From contig NC_135563.1 in NCBI RefSeq assembly GCF_964340395.1, positions 4,224,422 to 4,288,421 on the forward strand: a stretch of 64,000 nucleotides of DNA. Direction: 5' to 3'. Of the stretch, positions 49,218 to 62,000 are shown piece after piece (within the stretch, counting starts at the first letter, position 1; every line of letters begins with the position of its first letter). Made by a program: the position numbers and the translations under genes. A model generated the notes under the pieces. It saw only the letters and a list, made by a program, of their open reading frames with translations, was not told the origin of the DNA and did not search any database. Origin of the DNA: Glandiceps talaboti. Its lineage: Eukaryota > Hemichordata > Enteropneusta > Spengelidae.

Positions 49218-52017
49218 ACGGAAACAGGAGAGTCTTACATGTAGGAAAAAATGATTTCCTTCATTCTAAGAATACTGACTGACTGTAGGGCTTGTTTCAT
49301 CTGAAAGTGTACGAGCACCGTCACGATGTTGTCCTAAAAAGTGAGTGCTATCAGTTGAGGCTCATTCTTTAGCAATTTCATCGTAATCCAGAATGTACGT
49401 CAATGGTTGATAATTGATTGGTATTAATATAAACGTCTTGATACAGGGTGGCCGTGGGCTAAATTAATTTATGGGGACGCCATGTATGTGTTTTTCATAG
49501 TCCTCCTACACACACGACTGTCATGGTCTTGCTTACATTGATTTACTGTCACGCTTTCATAAATATAACTACCAGACTCTGTCGTCGTGAGCACTTCGTT
49601 GACTCGATTCCATCCTGATCTACTTACCTGGTCATGTCTCATTTAGTAAGAACAATATCGCAGGAAATATACCATGATATTTTTTAACGAACATAAAAAT
49701 ACATGTAAGCACATGGATTGACATTGACTAATAGTAACATGAAATTTATGAATACAAATATGATTTTATGCATGAAAATGTGTTTATTTGAATATTGCAA
49801 CACATGGCCTGTCACAGCAGAGTTTCGTTTACTGCTTATTACCGGGTAAAAATTTCCCACCAATAAATTATTGGTATCACTTAGTACACTTACACCCAGA
49901 TTAATAAATCACACATACGGTCGTGATGATTTCATAGACCTGACTACTTCCTCATAGTCATTATAAAGATCATGGCTCCAGTATAATTACTCATTTTAAA
50001 GCAATAATTTCCTATTAATATTATCTATGACATTTGGTAACGTTACCCCCTATCTGGTACATTATTGATGCATACAAATTCGATTGTGATGACTTCATGG
50101 ACTAAACCACTTCCCAATATACCTATTGTGTCACGTGTTTCTCATTAGTTAAGATTGCATGTCGTCATATTTGTACCTTGATAAAGATTCTTGTGTCATA
50201 CAAATACCATGCCTATTCACAAGTGGCGGCAATTGTAATTTTTGTAAAATGTTATAAATACTCATTTTATATTTCCTGAATTTGCAAAGCCCCTAGGTAT
50301 AACGCCGTTCGTTTAAGTATATATATTGTAGATGCAAAGAATATTGATATAAGACGAATGTAACATTAGCAGTAAATGGCATTGAGAACACACACTACTT
50401 GAATCTTCGACTAGTCTCGCACCTCAGTGGGTTTTTAAAAGAGTTGGTAATATAATATTTGATTTTAAATACAGTGGTAAAAGATACATCTGTACATTTG
50501 AAGTAGAAAATTATTTTTGTTTAAATTTGTTTTGTTTAAAAAATGAACGAGGCATTTTTACTGATTGTTATAAATTTACGGGGGAAAGCATCAAGCAGTC
50601 AGTCGTGTCGCATTTCTATGCCAAACTTTGCTAATTGTCTAGACGCAAGGAAGTGTCTATATAAGGAAAAGTTTAGCACCACGAAAGTACAGGTGGGCTG
50701 ATATGTTTAGTCGTCTAGTTTTTCCGGTTTTGTCTTTAGGTATAGGCTTAATGGATTTTTAAGTTGTAGGGTTGTATCAAAACCTATTGTATGGAGTGTG
50801 TGTGTGGCAAGATCAGTTTTGTAACAAAGAGTCGCGAATTTATCTGGTTCAAAAGTTATCATACTTCCTCCACGTGGAGGGTCTAAATGAGACGAACGTT
50901 GTTTGGTGTCTCTGTTCATATGTGTGTACTGTGTTTTTATTCACAATACAAAGTCATGTATTGTGGTTCCGTTCCTCTAACACTCATAATTCACACCATG
51001 AATAGGGTTGTCTTTGAGTCTATAAATCCGCAGCTACTTAGATGATGAGGGCAAAGAATAAATTTGGAAACTTTAAATCGCCGGAATTCCCTTGGCGGAC
51101 AAGACTTATTTGAGTTCCAATTCATCACATTTGTTATAACTTTGCTATTTACCTTTATACAATATAAACTACTTTGTTTAATCTATTTCCTTATAATCAC
51201 ATTATTTACAATATCTAATATAGATTTACTGGTATAAATGGTCTATTTAAAGGGTAGCTCCTACTGCATATATAGCCAATGACTTGGAGAGTTAGACACA
51301 AGTTAACAACAACTCTCTGGGCTATGAAAGTTGTCCTTGTCTGAAACGTTTGGCATATTCTATTACGACTGTTCGGGGCCGGGTTTATTTATTTATTGAA
51401 ACTATAATGAACTGGACAGGTTAAGGTATCCGTAAATAATACTTTAATATACCAATAAACATACATGTATGTTAATAATTCAAGTAGAGTTTCAGTAACC
51501 AATTGTTTACATACTACAGGTAAATGATGTTTGTGTTTGCTCAATCGGGTACGGCTCTAGGAATACCCAACTATCATATTTCTCACATTACCTTAAGTAT
51601 GTGGTGAAAACCATGAAACTATGTCGTTAGCAATAATCGCTTTGGCATTCACGGAAGCCTGCAAACCCGATTTATTTGTAGTAAATAGGGGAAATTATAG
51701 GCAATAAGATTTTTTTATTTTTCCCACGGCTGTGGAAGCACGCGCAAACCGGACATGAAACACTGGTATGCGGTTGTCAGAATCATATGCCCATGAAATA
51801 AACTCCGGTGTCCGGGGATGTAATGGGAAAGTGTCGGACTGTTTAAGATTACATGATGTATTTTTAGACATTTTTATCAAATATTTTGTGACATTTCAAA
51901 TGAACAATTCACTACTTATATATTTATCATTACCCCCTACCACTAATGTTTTGATTACATAGATCACGAGTGTGAAACCGACAAAATAAATATATTATGA
52001 CAAACGTTGAATAGCGG

Positions 52018-52132
<115 letters not shown>

Positions 52133-52292
52133 TACATATACAGACAGAGGGATGGGACAGAGACCAAAAATAGAGACAGACAAACAGACAATGGCATTGA
52201 GAGAGTGACATAGTGAGGCATGGAGGGTCAAGTGGATTAAAGGGGCACGCAGGCTAGCCGATAGATAGACATTACCATATACATAGATTTAC

Positions 52293-52339
52293 CCACTCAC
52301 TCACTCACTCACTCACTCACTCACTCACTCACTCACTCA
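52293..52339. repeat. (ACTC)n tetranucleotide tract
   Basis: About eleven ACTC copies ending in CAAACAAACAAA. Confidence 0.94.
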
Positions 52340-55300
52340 AACAAACAAAATTACGAAAGCAGAGGAAAAACCGATGAGGGAGACAGGAGACATGACGGTT
52401 TCAAAAAAGAGGGGCATCCTTTCATCTTTAGTATAGAAAGTGTATTATTACAGTTATCAAGTTGTTTGCACTTCTGGACCAACAATAGAGTCATGCAGTT
52501 GAAAAAGAATGTATAATTCCAGTAAAGTTTGTTGTCGACCCAAATTAAGAAGAGTAGACAAACTTGAAAAATTTGGTATCAAGGTTTACGTATGTTGAGA
52601 ACAATGATACATATTCGTTACTTTATTGTTATATATTGTTTATCCACTATACAGGCTCACATTATTTAGTCGTTTTCATTTATAATTTGTTCAAAATTCT
52701 TTAAAATCATAATTTGTGTATGCATTCGAGTTACATTTTGATTAAAACAGAGCTGAAGATAATACAAAAATACTAAGGGATTGTGCGATTGTTATTCGTT
52801 TAGCTTACACCACCAGGGGTCACACAGTTCGTGTATGTTGTTCGTCGACTGAATAGAAAATTCCAATGTAGTCGTATTGTTATATCTCTTTATTTATGTG
52901 TTGACAACTGTTCGATTCCAACTACAGAATGACAGCTAAATTGAAGGTGAATGACATTCACAAGTCATATACTGCGATATGACAAAAACACTTAATAGCA
53001 ATATTGATTTCATGAAATTTAACTATTGGACAAATTGTTAGATTAAAATTTATCTTTCCCCTTTCCTGGTTCCTTCCTTCCTTTCTGTTTTTATTCTTCC
53101 TAAAGTTTCGTGTTTCGTCAACCTTTTCTTCTTTTAATTTTCTCCACCCATCAGATATTTTGAATGTTCCTTCCGTCTGTTTTTTCCCTGTCTGTCCGTC
53201 TCCATGACAATCACTTTACTTCCAAATGTATCTATTAGAACCATTTCTGCCATTTGTGAATATTTGAGATGACCCCTTTATTTTGTGGCGCTTATCGGTA
53301 CCTTGTCGCGTTTGCACTGATTGGATGAGGGAAAAGACATATTATTCCCAAAATTAACATTTAAAAAAATGTTTGTAGGATATAAAATCTTTAAATCTAA
53401 CCTAGTGATTGGGTTCTCAGTGTCACCTTGTCCTCAGGTCAAGTCGACTGAGAATAGAAAACAAATTAAAATTCAAACATTGTTTTGGATCAGTTGCTAA
53501 TTACTAACACCGCCTCAGTTATCGTGTCCAATGTGTGCGGTTATTATTGCAACCAGGGACTCGGATTGCGTCGGTGGCTTGTTATTCTTTCTCTACTCAA
53601 GAGGATTTTTAGAAGGTAACTGAAGAAGCAATGAAGCTGCATGAATCTCTAGTGAGAGAATTAAACCCTACTTTCTCAGGATCAAGAGCGTGGGTTAGGT
53701 CTGTTGAGGATTGGGGCTTGTTTTCCCTGTTGAGGGATTGGAATAGATCTAACTTAAAGTCCTGGGATGTTGACAGAGTATCGTTCTTCTGTAAATCCCC
53801 CGTGATGACCATGTTTGACAAAGTCGACGCTTTCTGATCAGGACTTTCTTGCTCAACCATCCGAATACAAATAAAGCCATGTTATTGGCCAGGAATGCGG
53901 CATTGAAAGGAGGGTAGATTCTTCCCTTCAAAAACTATTAGTACAGGTCAATTCATTCAGTTTCCTCTCATTTTATTTTCACTATTCATGGAGGGGTGTT
54001 GGTCCATCGAAAAAATGTTGTTCATAGAAAGCAGTTTACAAGTTTTTTCATAGACTTTGTGGCTAGAGTAGTTATGTAAAATATAAGGTCTTTCAAACGT
54101 GCTGCATTTAATAAAAGGTTTATTGGCCCCTTTAGCTACAACAATGTCTTTAACTTCTGCTATTTGCCTTTTGCCCAGTATACTGTATGCATAGGTGACA
54201 AACAAGTCTCTATCTTCAATGACTTTTTTTTCAAAATGGCAATGTGAATAGGGTTGAACTACTCTCCTGGTTTAGTCTTGGTACTTATTATTTGTTTACT
54301 ATACTTCTTGATGAGTGGAGAGTGGTTGGAACTCTTTTGGCCATCGCAAAAAACAGTACAGCGACGGTTCAAACATCGGGGTGGTAACAAACACATCTAA
54401 CACACGTGCCCAAAGTTGATAGGCACCTGTCATATCGTAAAAGAACAAAGACACTGTCCGATGACTTTGAGGAGATGGGGAGAAAGTCTTCCAAGTGCCG
54501 CCAGGTTCGTGCTGTATCTCGGATTGATGTGCCGTATGTGCCCTGGATACCAAATTACTCGACGTGGGCCATTTCGTGATGGTCTTGGCGCTAAATGCGG
54601 ACAAATGAGCAAGGTTGGTTGGTTCTGCCGACATTAAATTGTGTGTTTTTGCAAAGTGTCTTCCCCGGGGGTAGTTTCTTTCAATCATCGAATGGTATAG
54701 TCCTATTCAGAATCAAATACCAAAAATACTTTGTGGCCACAGGATCACAATGATGAACATGGTGGAACCAAAAAAGGCCCTGTCTGTCTCTTACCCTAAC
54801 TGCTCCAACCTTTGTCCACAGAAACTACATGGCGTGTGTTGGGATTTCTCGAGATTGTGCAGACAAATGGCTATTTCAAAATAAGGTTTTATTTTAAATG
54901 AATTTATTACAGGTATTATACTCTTCTTTGAGCTGACCAATGAATATGCCCAAAAGCATTGTTTGGTTATTGTTGGTGTTTCCCAGACACTAGGAAAAAT
55001 TCCAGCCTTTAAATAACCACACGTCACAACGCCGAAGGAAATAGCTTGGATGACATTAAGGTAGAGGAGTTCTCCGACCAGAGTTCCCACTGAATTCCAA
55101 GTCCACCTAGGTGTGAATCGACAATTGGAACGACTTCCGACATCATCTGTCGGCGGAACTAGACTCCCAGAGATAGATGGGACTCGGAACTTGAGAGTAC
55201 TTAAAACGCGGATTACCTCTTTACTGACAGTTTGTACTTGTTTATTCTGAAATGCGCACATACAAGAAAGGACTTGCGACGAAGACATGACTTTGCAAAC

Positions 55301-56379
55301 CAGGCTTCTGTAAGTTCACTTTAATGTTACATTGTTGTGTATATAGAACATCATATCCATTACCTTTTATATGTTAAAGATATTACTGTTTCCACTATTA
55401 CACTATCAGTCGCAGTGAGAAGCTTAAATTGCGGTGAAGGTGGCCGTACATATGTATTATTGCGTTGCCTTTGTTTGGTCTTATTTGCGCAGTGTTTTTT
55501 GGATTTCACTCCATGTGACTGTTTGCCTGAGTTCGTTCACCCAAATACCCTATACAGAGTGGTGAGGACACGGCGGCACTAATACACATATCTCACTCTA
55601 CTCACTTTACAAAGCCAATGAGATTGGTGGTGAAGACTTTACCACGGAAAACGTCAGTTCAATTGAAGACTGTTTTCAGCCAGATTAACCATATTGTGGC
55701 AGATGGTATTGGAGTGTAGAACGTTTCAAAACACTAGAAGAATACGTCGTCGCCCAGAAAGACTCCATTGTGAAAATATTTCAGTTAAGTCTTTGTCGCA
55801 TTCTATGAGTACGGCCTTTAAACTTTCACTTTGGAACTCACATATGCATAATTTGTTTACAGAAAGGACACTTAAACATATAAGTGGAGAAAAGACTACT
55901 CTAATAGTCAGAGTCATATTCATTAGCCTGCGTCCGTTTTAGTCTTTGATATTGTGACGAGCCAAACGGTGACAGCGCCACTCTGAAAGCAGTGTTGCAC
56001 CTCTAGTTACCTTGTATAGTTATACAGTTAATATAAACGAACAAATAGTATTATGTACCTCACAGCGTGGTGGCGTGACTGACTAAAAGATATGCCATCT
56101 TGTTGACAGTTCCGTGTGATCTCCTTATTTCAATTACCTAGGATTCTGGATGTTTTGCGATTTGTTCTGTATTTTGTCCTCCGTTACACCTAGCCCGTGC
56201 CGAGCGGATCGAATGCGTATACAGTAGCTATTAGATGGTGTGTTTATTTGCATGCCTGCTGTTAGGGAGCACACACTTTGCTATGTACCTGGACCTAAAG
56301 CTACTTAATAAATGTGCAAGTTGGTGATAATTACAGTCCGTTATGGCTCCCTCTAGCTCTCACCGGGAAGCTATTTGGC

Positions 56380-56460
56380 CTTAATTGGTGCTATCGGCAT
56401 TGGAGTTGATAATATTGGCCGCTTTACCAAAACGGCCAACAATTGGTATGTATTCTCCTG
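56380..56460 (+). promoter_or_regulatory. Candidate FGF8 proximal element with CCAAT-type sites and inverted repeat
   Basis: Four ATTGG motifs (inverse CCAAT box core) occur within about 70 bp, together with a perfect 7-bp inverted repeat TTGGCCG/CGGCCAA at 56415-56421 and 56433-56439 with an 11-bp loop. It lies 15-95 bp upstream of one candidate FGF8 start codon. Function is inferred only. Confidence 0.3.
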
Positions 56461-56474
56461 TAAATTATCGCGAA

Positions 56475-56491
56475 ATGGAGTCAATTACCAG
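56475..56491 (+). CDS. FGF8/17/18 candidate first coding exon (option 1)
   Basis: The 37-nt exon at 57506 needs an upstream exon that ends in phase 2. ATGGAGTCAATTACCAG followed by GTGAAA meets this: it gives Met-Glu-Ser-Ile-Thr plus an Arg completed by the next exon. The donor CAG|GTGAAA is close to consensus, and the start has A at -3 and G at +4. Vertebrate FGF8 also begins with a very short coding exon of about ten residues. The competing option is at 57225-57238. I slightly prefer this one for its splice donor. Confidence 0.4.
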
Positions 56492-57185
56492 GTGAAACCA
56501 GTGCTGGAACGATAACTTCGCAGCATGTTGATGAACCCTTAGTCGAGTCAATCAAGCTAATTAACATGAATACAGGTGCCAATTGGATGGAAGGTCCCAC
56601 CCATCGGCACTTTGATTGTTCCGCAGAACGACTTTAAAATCGTTGTCTGGACTCCCCCATTTCGATTTGAAAAGAAGTCTTAAAAGCGCCTTGCTTTGCA
56701 CTCCCCTGACCAGATAAACACGTAGTAGCCCAGTCACTCCTCATAGCTAGTTTGGTTCCGCTAAGAGGCAGCACTCATGCATAAAGCGCTGGTGTTGGGA
56801 AGTCACATCTTTAGGATTTAAAAAAAATACCGAACTGAAAAGCTTTTAAGATTGGCACCCGGGTAATTGGAGTGTATTAGTGAGTGTACATATAGGATTT
56901 TCCATCGCAATTCTGTGAATTTTTCGACGGACTGAGAGGTCGGGTTTGCTTTTGTGAGAAGAGGATGATTTATCGAGTGTACCACTTCAAACTGTATGAC
57001 TGTCATTGAACATCACATATGCAAATATTGGCCCTATTATCTACGCTGTTTGTACATGCTAGCTCTCTGCACACATACGCTCGTTCGTCGCTGATTTCAC
57101 ATCTACGGCTACTAGTACTACTGAGGACAGTCGAACAACCAGCGTGGAGAGAGTACACTGATCGGTGGCGTCTTATGGTTTCCTC

Positions 57186-57195
57186 ATATATATAG
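57186..57195 (+). promoter_or_regulatory. TATA-like sequence upstream of candidate FGF8 exon
   Basis: The sequence ATATATATAG lies about 35 bp upstream of the alternative candidate start codon at 57225. If used as a TATA box it would leave only a few bases of 5' leader before that ATG, which would be unusual. It is recorded because it bears on which FGF8 start is real. Confidence 0.2.
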
Positions 57196-57224
57196 GACTA
57201 CCTATCCGGACGCTGGAGTCCATT

Positions 57225-57238
57225 ATGTTACCCCACCG
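57225..57238 (+). CDS. FGF8/17/18 candidate first coding exon (option 2)
   Basis: ATGTTACCCCACCG followed by GTGCTA also ends in phase 2 and would give the signal peptide start Met-Leu-Pro-His-Arg before LFHVLFCCWQIQ. This n-region ending in Arg before a hydrophobic core is plausible. The donor (CCG|GTGCTA) and the start context (T at -1, T at +4) are weaker than in option 1. The intron to the next exon would be only 267 nt. Only one of the two options, or neither, need be real. Confidence 0.3.
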
Positions 57239-57505
57239 GTGCTATACATTGTAGGTACATCCACCTGTGTATTCGAGTAGCGGTGATCATCGTGTCACCG
57301 TGCACTGTCTGCTATCCATTCCCAAGGCTCCCTTCAGCTTTCATACAACTTAATCGGAGACATGTTACACGTGAATTCGGAGTAATTGAGCGAAGTGGTT
57401 GGATATACACCATAACAGTAATTTAAGAATTAAGCTTAACATCAGTTGAGACTACATACAACTAATTTCGTTCTTTCTTTCTCCATTTTGTATCTTTCGA
57501 TGCAG

Positions 57506-57542
57506 GCTTTTCCATGTACTTTTCTGCTGCTGGCAAATACAG
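57506..57542 (+). CDS. FGF8/17/18 micro-exon encoding the signal-peptide core
   Basis: A 37-nt exon with a long pyrimidine-rich acceptor ending TTTCGATGCAG and a consensus donor CAG|GTATGT. In the frame fixed by the next exon it encodes LFHVLFCCWQIQ, a hydrophobic signal-peptide core that ends in Gln at the junction. In vertebrate FGF8 a short exon encodes LLLHLLVLCLQAQ at exactly this place, also ending in Gln at the boundary. The match in position, length, phase, hydrophobicity and final residue is the basis of the call. Secretion of the mature factor is expected. There is no in-frame ATG inside, so an upstream coding exon is needed. Confidence 0.8.
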
Positions 57543-58818
57543 GTATGTACCACTAGTATTCATTTTTACCAATACAACAAGTCTCCATTTCTCACTTTTG
57601 ACTCGGTTAAGTGCAGGCGGCTTATTGTCGCATATACTGTAGTATGGTCTGTCGTAAGTTACAGAAGTTTAAGTGGCACCAAGCCAAAAACTAATTACAC
57701 TTTACTTGTTGCTAGTTCTCAGATTCGTTACTATTATTTTTACTGGCCAACTCGGCATAATATATCCTCTCGAGTCAATCGGTTCTTTTAAAGAGTTTAT
57801 GATATTGGAAGCTATAAGGTTTCACAATCGACCAAGGTGAGTTAATCAATAGCAAAATACTTGTATTCTGTGATTGATTGTGGAGTTGCAAAGTCTGTAT
57901 TATTTGAAGTCCATTGAAGTCGAATCCCTCCCCGGGTATTAGATAAAAGCAGAGGGGCCAGTACTTGAGCAAGATATCTGAGTAACGCATGGTTTGTCGC
58001 CAATGCCACCAAACAGAAATACAAACTGAAACTTTCCCCTTCTTTCTTGAGAGAACAGCCGTCAAAACCAAACAATAGACCTCTAAGTTTCAGAGTGTGA
58101 ATAGAGACCAGATATTTATTTGTCCGACATGTCTATTTATTTCAACTTTTGATCCCTCGATTCGCTCAAGTAAATCGGGCTCTTTGGACCAATAGTCCTC
58201 GACAATTTTGAAAAGACATCTCATTCCTGGGGAAACCCTGCAGCGCAGCTTCGATTTAAAACAATAGTGCACAACTTGTTAATCGATCGCAAAAGGGGTC
58301 GAAAACCGTCACTGTGACGTACAGCAAAAGTTCGATTACATTCTTTGCAAACAGCGTCTATTTGACCTGTTATGTCCTAAAACAACAGAAGTCTTGCTGA
58401 CAACCGTGTTTGATGTTTTTAGCTGACCTTCGTTTTTCACTACCGTCTCACCCCATAGTCTTTCATGTCACTGTAACATGTTAATATATCATGGTGTTTT
58501 GAATGCACTAACACACCTGACGTTAGAAGCAAGGTGGACGACATATCAATGAGAAAGTAAAGAGGCTCACTGAAAACCATAGGTGCTCGAAGACTTCAAT
58601 CTAAAGAAAAAAACGTGCGCTAAAGAGTGGTATGAAAACTAGTACACCAACTTGGACAACCTTACTTAACAATGGGTACATTTTAGTAATAGGCCTCAAG
58701 GACAGCGATATTATCCGTTGAAATGATCTGAAAACAAAAAAAATGCACTGAAAGGTATCACCATCAGAATAATGACCATATTCTATTCAACTCTAAATGT
58801 TTTTTTTTTTCGTTTCAG
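57543..58818 (+). other. FGF8/17/18 intron between micro-exon and first core exon
   Basis: A 1.28-kb intron with a GTATGT donor and a strong acceptor (a run of T followed by CGTTTCAG). It keeps an ordinary CpG level. The minus-strand open frames at 57775-58075 and 58090-58272 overlap here but show no recognisable domain and are not called. Confidence 0.75.
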
Positions 58819-59020
58819 GAATCAATACAATTAGATCTGTCAGATTTGAAAGATTTTGACGAGCACGTTAGTGGACTAGTTAATGAACAGATGGGGAAGC
58901 ACGACCCACTGAGTATACCTGTCGTACGCATCAGTCAGTTATATTCCAAAGCTAGCGGCAAACATATACGGATTTACGGGAAAAATGTAGACGCTCGTGG
59001 GGAAAACGGAGACGTTTACG
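58819..59020 (+). CDS. FGF8/17/18-type growth factor, first core exon
   Basis: A 202-nt exon encoding 67 residues plus one base. It begins ESIQLDLSDLKDFDEHV, continues VVRISQLYSKASGKHIRIYG and ends ENGDVYG. Human FGF8b has NFTQHV, IRTYQLYSRTSGKHVQV and EDGDPFA at the same positions, so this is the N-terminal arm and first beta strands of the FGF trefoil, of the FGF8/17/18 subfamily. Such ligands are secreted and activate FGF receptors with heparan sulfate. The exon ends in phase 1 (G|GTACGT), consistent with the split Ala codon of vertebrate FGF8. The coding frame opens at the acceptor, phase 0, and follows directly from the micro-exon. The remaining core exons were not found before the right edge. 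Confidence 0.95.
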
Positions 59021-62000
59021 GTACGTGGGCAATGTACTTATTGTTATTATTATTGTGTAATTTCCAATGGAAAGGTGAACGGAAGAAAAATATGTCAAAT
59101 TGGTAGTTTGGTCCGGAACCTTAAAAGACATGCAGTAAGTAAAAGAGGCTAGACTATCCGTTGACAGGAGCCTAAGGCTCTTGAAGTGCGGCAATTCATG
59201 GCATTGTGTTCAATCGCAGCTTGTCATAAACTTTAGCAATGATGCAGGGCTTTTAAAGTGGCCGCGGTGTTTTTCTTTTGGGGAGAGTGAAACGAAGCAC
59301 GACTTGAACCTGTCGAGGAAACACCTTAGGTCGGATAGAAAAAAGAGAAAAAATAACATTGTCAGAAGGCACAAAAAGTAGCAGTCTTGAGACAATACAA
59401 GTGTTTGACTCGAACCAAAGCATTTTATAGAATTGGGGTCGTCTTGGGGCTAAGTGATGTCTAATTTGAGTAGATAGGTGTCCCCAATTTGACGAATGGG
59501 TGTTTTCCAATTTATTCTACCCGCTGTGATGGCATTTCCACCATTGTAGATACGCAGAAGTGCTCATCTTGGGTCTAATGGGACGTATTCACTAGTAGAC
59601 ATTTAATCTCGTATGGCCAGAAGCAGTTTAAAGTGTGCAGCTTTCAAGAACGACCCTTGCCATCTCACACAAGTGAATTTTGATTCCCAGTTATCATTGA
59701 CACTAAGTATAGGCACCATGAGCTTATTCAGTGGTCATAAATGCTGACTTATGATGTAAATTTTATATATGACGTCACAATAACATCTAAAACGTGACCG
59801 AGGCATGAGCTTCTCAGTCTGGTAATGATAATATGTTATATGTAGCCTTTTTCTTGCTTTCGACTCAAAGAATGTCGTTTATGGAGCGCTTTCTAAAGCA
59901 ATTGTGTATCCGAGTGCGGGTTAAATAGCGGGAGTTTTATTCGCACACATACCAATATTGGCCCTGCTCCAGGCTGTGATAGTTGGGACGTCCACAAATG
60001 ATCTTCTTGTTCACCCTTCGTGAAATGCCACCCCATTCATTTACTACCTTCGTGGTATTTCTTTAGTAAGTTATTTGACCGCAAACACAGCTTTAGAGTA
60101 GAGAGGGGCAATACGATTTAAACAATGACATCGTACCAGGTAGAAACTGTGCGGCAACGTTGCTCAATTTATCTTTCTCTCCAAGTATTGAAGTTGAGAG
60201 GGACTCGAGAACTCGTTAACCTTTCCTGTGCCGTCTTTACTCTTACGATATTTTATATACTATTAAGATTTGTATGATTATCGTGTTATAAAACATGGCA
60301 AAACAGCGTGACGTCGTTAGTATTAAAGTTAGCAATAGTACGTGAGCTTTAGGTAAACTCGCGGCTTTAGTTGTTTGCAATAAGAGAAGGGCTAAGCAAT
60401 GAGACAATCGCACGGGTGAGTGAAAACAAGTAAACAGGCTGGACAATTCAATACCGAGTCATGTAGCTACCCTATCGTAACCATAGTCAGTATTTGAGGG
60501 AAATCCGTAGACCGCAAATAACACCAACCCCGTAAGAAAATAATTGTAAACGAGATGTATGCAAACACAGTTGCTAGACGGAGTGAAAAAAATACTCTAC
60601 TAAGTAAGGGAGGGTTCAAGAACCCTTTCTTCATAGATGCCAACATTACCATTTCAAAATAAAAACCCTTTCTACTGTTGTTAGGCGTTTTATTTTAAGT
60701 TAAACACAGAAAACGGTATAATAGTAACCTTTAGACATTTCAAAGAGTCAAAGAAGATGCAGAGATAAACCTAGTATACCCCGGAAGTAAACCTGTAAAG
60801 ATGGGCAGACAAAGCAGATAGCAAAAGATAACACTGTCTTTAAAACACCAATAGTGCCCCACCTTCATGGTTTAAATACAATTGGTCTACTCTGCCGAGT
60901 AAATGTTTACTTTGAAGGACATCCTTAAGTAGTTAAGACAAGGCAATAAACCTACAATATGTGTGCACAGCAGCTTTAAAACACAAATGATCATACTAAC
61001 TCTATAGGATCTCACTTCTAACCCCTTATTTCATCCAATCGATCGAAGAAAAGCATCACATGATCGTATGTACATTTTCAAGTAGCTGACAAGACGCACT
61101 GTATTTAGTTTGTTTGAGTACTAGTACTTGATTAATTCTGCATTGACTACGACGCTGTATTGGTTTTTACTTTGTTTGAGACGTAATAGGAAAAGACATA
61201 AAAGAGACGAGAGGGGGCTAGAGTCCGACTTGTAAATGACTGTTACTCGCCCTGAAGCCAGTTCTTCCCACTCACCACCCTTAACCACCGTAGTTTGCAG
61301 ACTTTTATTCATCTCACTGTCTCTTCCAAACAAACTCCACAAAGCTAGAGAATAGCTAGAAATTGCAGTGTCAATCTTGCTAAAGGCTGGTCATGTGCCG
61401 TCTGAAAGTCAATGATTTGCCACGAGAGTCTTTCACTCCACAATAGCTCCAGCTGGCAAAGCTATTGAAGCTCTTCCCAACATTTTGAAAACAATTGACT
61501 TTTACTGCCGTTCTTTCTGTTGAAAGTGACAAACTAAAGACCACACACTGGAGGTCGTTTCTCTCGGTTTCTAATGTGTCTTTTGTGGCACCAATCGTTA
61601 AATCTAGCTAAATTTGTAACTTTTCTACATGACAAAGCTATGTTTTCCAACCTCTTTTGACTGGTAAAATTGATTAGCCTCATTGGCTGGCCAACTGTGT
61701 GGTCGAAGCCTTCCCTAGCAATGCATGGTTGAACTCTTATGACACCACTCATTATGACGTCACGGAACCTCCCTTTAAATAGTTCGAAATTGATGGTTGA
61801 GAGAATGATTAAGACGTTTCGTTTTCTTTCATATTGTTCAGGCAATTGTCATCCTGTTAGGGTGGAAGCCTTGTTTTGCGTAAAATATTGAGGCCACCCA
61901 AACCGAACACTGAAAGGGAGAGAGAAGAGGGAGTTTCTTCTTCTTCGAAGGCGTAATAACAACTATGTTTGGTCTAAGGAACCAGTCATAGGTGACAAAA

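Noticed and set aside
53609-53931. Overlapping open frames on both strands
   Set aside because: They mirror each other, are short and show no domain.
54299-55288. Two neighbouring minus-strand open frames (129 and 165 codons)
   Set aside because: No recognisable domain or clear splice structure. In this less AT-rich region such lengths can arise by chance.
57775-58075. Minus-strand open frames inside the FGF8 intron
   Set aside because: No domain is recognisable, and two frames overlap each other as expected by chance.
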